NCBI GenBank assembly: GCA_014523625.1
Contig: JAATVP010000072.1
Location: 1-7,119, forward strand
Source of the DNA: Nitrososphaerales archaeon TH5896
GTDB taxonomy: Archaea > Thermoproteota > Nitrososphaeria > Nitrososphaerales > Nitrososphaeraceae
Direction: 5' to 3'
Length of the DNA: 7,119 nt
The notes under the pieces were generated by a model. It ran no database searches, was not told the origin of the DNA, and saw only the letters and a program-made list of their open reading frames with translations. Numbering within the stretch: the first letter of the stretch is position 1; each line of letters opens with the position of its first letter. Of this stretch, positions 5,870 through 7,119 are shown one piece after another. The position numbers and the translations under genes are program-made.

Positions 5870-6153
5870 AAATAATCTAAGAGCTCGTTACAGCCCCATG
5901 CTCATTTAGGACATTCAGAGTCTGAAATGATAAAATATTGGAGCATGAGTAGCATCGTGCTTATTTGAGCCGTACAATAACCTCCATATTTAGCCAATGA
6001 ACTATAATCTCTTTTTTTTTGAATGAGCACTCTCCAACAAATCCTCTCTTTAGTAACTATATTAATTTACTTAGAGCACGTTGAGTGATTAACCTAATGG
6101 GCATCTTATGTTCTTCAATTATTACTTCTAGAGGCTATGTACTAGTAAAGTAC
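5870..6153. other. Remaining intergenic region upstream of topA and downstream of the membrane-sensor gene
   Basis: No gene, tRNA or repeat is recognisable. AGCCCCATG at 5892-5900 could pair with CAT and GGGGCT at 5808-5819, competing with the fold described upstream. A run of nine T at 6012-6020 is a good + strand termination tract. A 5-bp hairpin (GTACT 6139-6143, AGTAC 6149-6153) lies just past the terminator of the adjacent - strand gene. Confidence 0.4.
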
Positions 6154-6187
6154 TTGAAAAATTCATAAGCGAATTACTTATATGAAT
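6154..6187 (-). terminator. Hairpin and T-run overlapping the stop of the membrane-sensor gene
   Basis: ATTCATA (6161-6167) pairs with TATGAAT (6181-6187) over 7 bp, extended by AG/CT with a 2-nt bulge. On the - strand the stem is followed by a TTTTT run. The stem overlaps the stop codon at 6174-6176, giving an intrinsic-terminator-like end at the gene's 3' edge. Confidence 0.55.
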
Positions 6188-7097
6188 ACTTTAACCCCGC
6201 TTCTAATCTACGAATTCGATTGATTATGTTCAAATGATCTGCTTGTGTCTCTGTGGTTAGGTATAGAAGATAATCATCTCCAAAAGGCATAGTAATGCGC
6301 TTAATCCTTTCATACTCTGCGACAACGTACCTTCCCTTTCCTATCTTATTTGAAAGATCACTGCGTACCTTCCATCCAGTCATAGCCATCTCAAGTGATT
6401 TTTTGCTCTCTTCAGGGGTGAGCAAATTCTTTATCCCTTGGCGATGACGGGAGTACATCGTTCTACCCTCTGAATCACAAATGGTAACCAATCTGATATT
6501 TGGATCTATGTTCACGATATCTTTGTAGTGCTGTTTTATGCCAAACAGTCTGATTCTTAGTAGAGAGCTTATTATAAATCCAAAGACGGCACCCCAAATT
6601 AAATGGAACCCAAATGCCGCAAATGAAATATTTGTAATTGACTGGGTTATATCTTCTGACAATAATGCCTTCTGCGATTCCATAGCCAGCACGGTAGTGA
6701 TGGAATTAATAGATGGTTGAACCAAAAACGTTGTTATTGGGAGGAACAATACTAACCACACTACAATGCCTGCTCCCATGCCAACCAACGCACTTTTGTA
6801 CGGATTAAGCATACGTACCTTTTTCCACCTAATTCCGATGACGCCAAAGACAGCTCCTATTATAGTACCGATCAGAAGGTGAAGCCCAAAAGCTGTAGAT
6901 GCAGCCGCCACCGTATTATTGACACCTAAACTAATACCTATAATGGAATAAAAAGTGCCCATACTCAAGCCTAGTAGGAGTTCGGTGACGGCGATAACTG
7001 AAGAAATAGACCAAGTCGCTATAAAACCTGCAAAAGCTCCATACTTTACCCCTTTGAATGTTACCATTAATTCGTTCCTTTTTTTGTTGCTTTTCAT
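6174..7097 (-). CDS. Membrane protein with C-terminal cytosolic sensor-like domain (DUF6659-like)
   Basis: The 307-residue protein has two parts. The N-terminal part has about five hydrophobic segments, near residues 17-43, 48-60, 65-90, 101-127 and 157-183. Two of them share an AFG-x-HL-xx-G motif (69-77 and 161-169) followed by GAVFG, suggesting an internal duplication. A polar loop (about 128-152) separates them. The soluble part, about 190-305, includes NIRLVTICDSEGRTMYSRHR, GIKNLLTPEESKKSLEMA, IGKGRYVVAEYERIKRITMP and DDYLLYLTTE. I recall this as a thaumarchaeal-expanded family often found as a stand-alone protein of about 120 residues, with a profilin/PAS-like look; that assignment is from memory. 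The architecture suggests a sensor or regulator at the membrane, ligand unknown. Start: ATG 7097 has AAGGA 7 nt upstream; ATG 7067 (Met11) has another AAGGA 8 nt upstream, so either is possible. Confidence 0.78.
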   Translation of the reverse strand: MKSNKKRNELMVTFKGVKYGAFAGFIATWSISSVIAVTELLLGLSMGTFYSIIGISLGVNNTVAAASTAFGLHLLIGTIIGAVFGVIGIRWKKVRMLNPYKSALVGMGAGIVVWLVLFLPITTFLVQPSINSITTVLAMESQKALLSEDITQSITNISFAAFGFHLIWGAVFGFIISSLLRIRLFGIKQHYKDIVNIDPNIRLVTICDSEGRTMYSRHRQGIKNLLTPEESKKSLEMAMTGWKVRSDLSNKIGKGRYVVAEYERIKRITMPFGDDYLLYLTTETQADHLNIINRIRRLEAGLKYSYK

Positions 7098-7104
7098 GTT
7101 GCTG

Positions 7105-7110
7105 TCCTTC
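7105..7110 (-). promoter_or_regulatory. Shine-Dalgarno-like site for the membrane-sensor gene
   Basis: The - strand reads GAAGGA, 7 nt before the ATG at 7097. It is one of the few plausible ribosome-binding sites in the window and supports the longer start; AAGGA at 7076-7080 would serve the alternative ATG at 7067. A leader is therefore likely here, unlike the leaderless genes. Confidence 0.4.
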
Positions 7111-7119
7111 GTAAGAGAA

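Noticed and set aside
6538..6720. 60-codon + strand ORF inside the membrane-sensor gene
   Set aside because: It is a shadow of the transmembrane-coding region, with no promoter or family match.

Overview
The window looks like a chromosomal segment of an ammonia-oxidising archaeon (Thaumarchaeota/Nitrososphaerota). The low G+C suggests a Nitrosocosmicus-like member of the Nitrososphaerales; that placement is inference. Supporting signs are an archaeal-type topoisomerase IA, a stand-alone YrdC-type TsaC, a membrane protein whose soluble C-terminal domain resembles a thaumarchaeal family (DUF6659-like, from memory), few Shine-Dalgarno sequences, and archaeal TATA boxes about 25-29 nt from likely start codons, as expected for leaderless mRNAs. 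I see no phage, IS, CRISPR, tRNA or rRNA sequence.

Layout. The left edge cuts into a + strand gene, whose visible part is the C-terminal catalytic half of a two-domain thiosulfate sulfurtransferase (rhodanese). Facing it on the - strand is a GcvH-like lipoyl domain fused to a TusA-like sulfur-carrier domain; the lipoyl-lysine position is Arg, while the TusA cysteine position is kept. A 111-bp divergent region leads to a small zinc-finger/two-helix membrane protein starting with TTG, followed by tsaC/sua5 (first step of tRNA t6A synthesis). A gene-poor gap of about 300 bp separates tsaC from a convergent VOC-family gene with a very good TATA box. Another gap with no clear gene precedes the 3' end of topA, which is on the - strand and carries an AGT-triplet poly-serine insert. 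Upstream of topA lies a 422-bp gap with a near-symmetric TATA element, a G+C-rich, strongly foldable block overlapping a 28-codon ORF, and a T9 tract. The last gene, on the - strand, is a five-helix membrane protein with a cytosolic sensor-like domain and a terminator-like hairpin over its stop codon.

How the genes relate. Most genes are monocistronic, with convergent or divergent neighbours, so there is no obvious operon; only the zinc-finger gene and tsaC share strand and order. The one functional theme across neighbours is sulfur: a rhodanese, which makes protein-bound persulfide, lies tail-to-tail with a protein carrying a TusA-like acceptor cysteine on a degenerate lipoyl scaffold. The remaining genes are housekeeping (t6A modification, topoisomerase) or of unknown role. 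The most interesting items are the Arg-substituted GcvH-TusA fusion, the structured block upstream of topA, and the promoter evidence that topA starts at a TTG downstream of the longest-ORF start.
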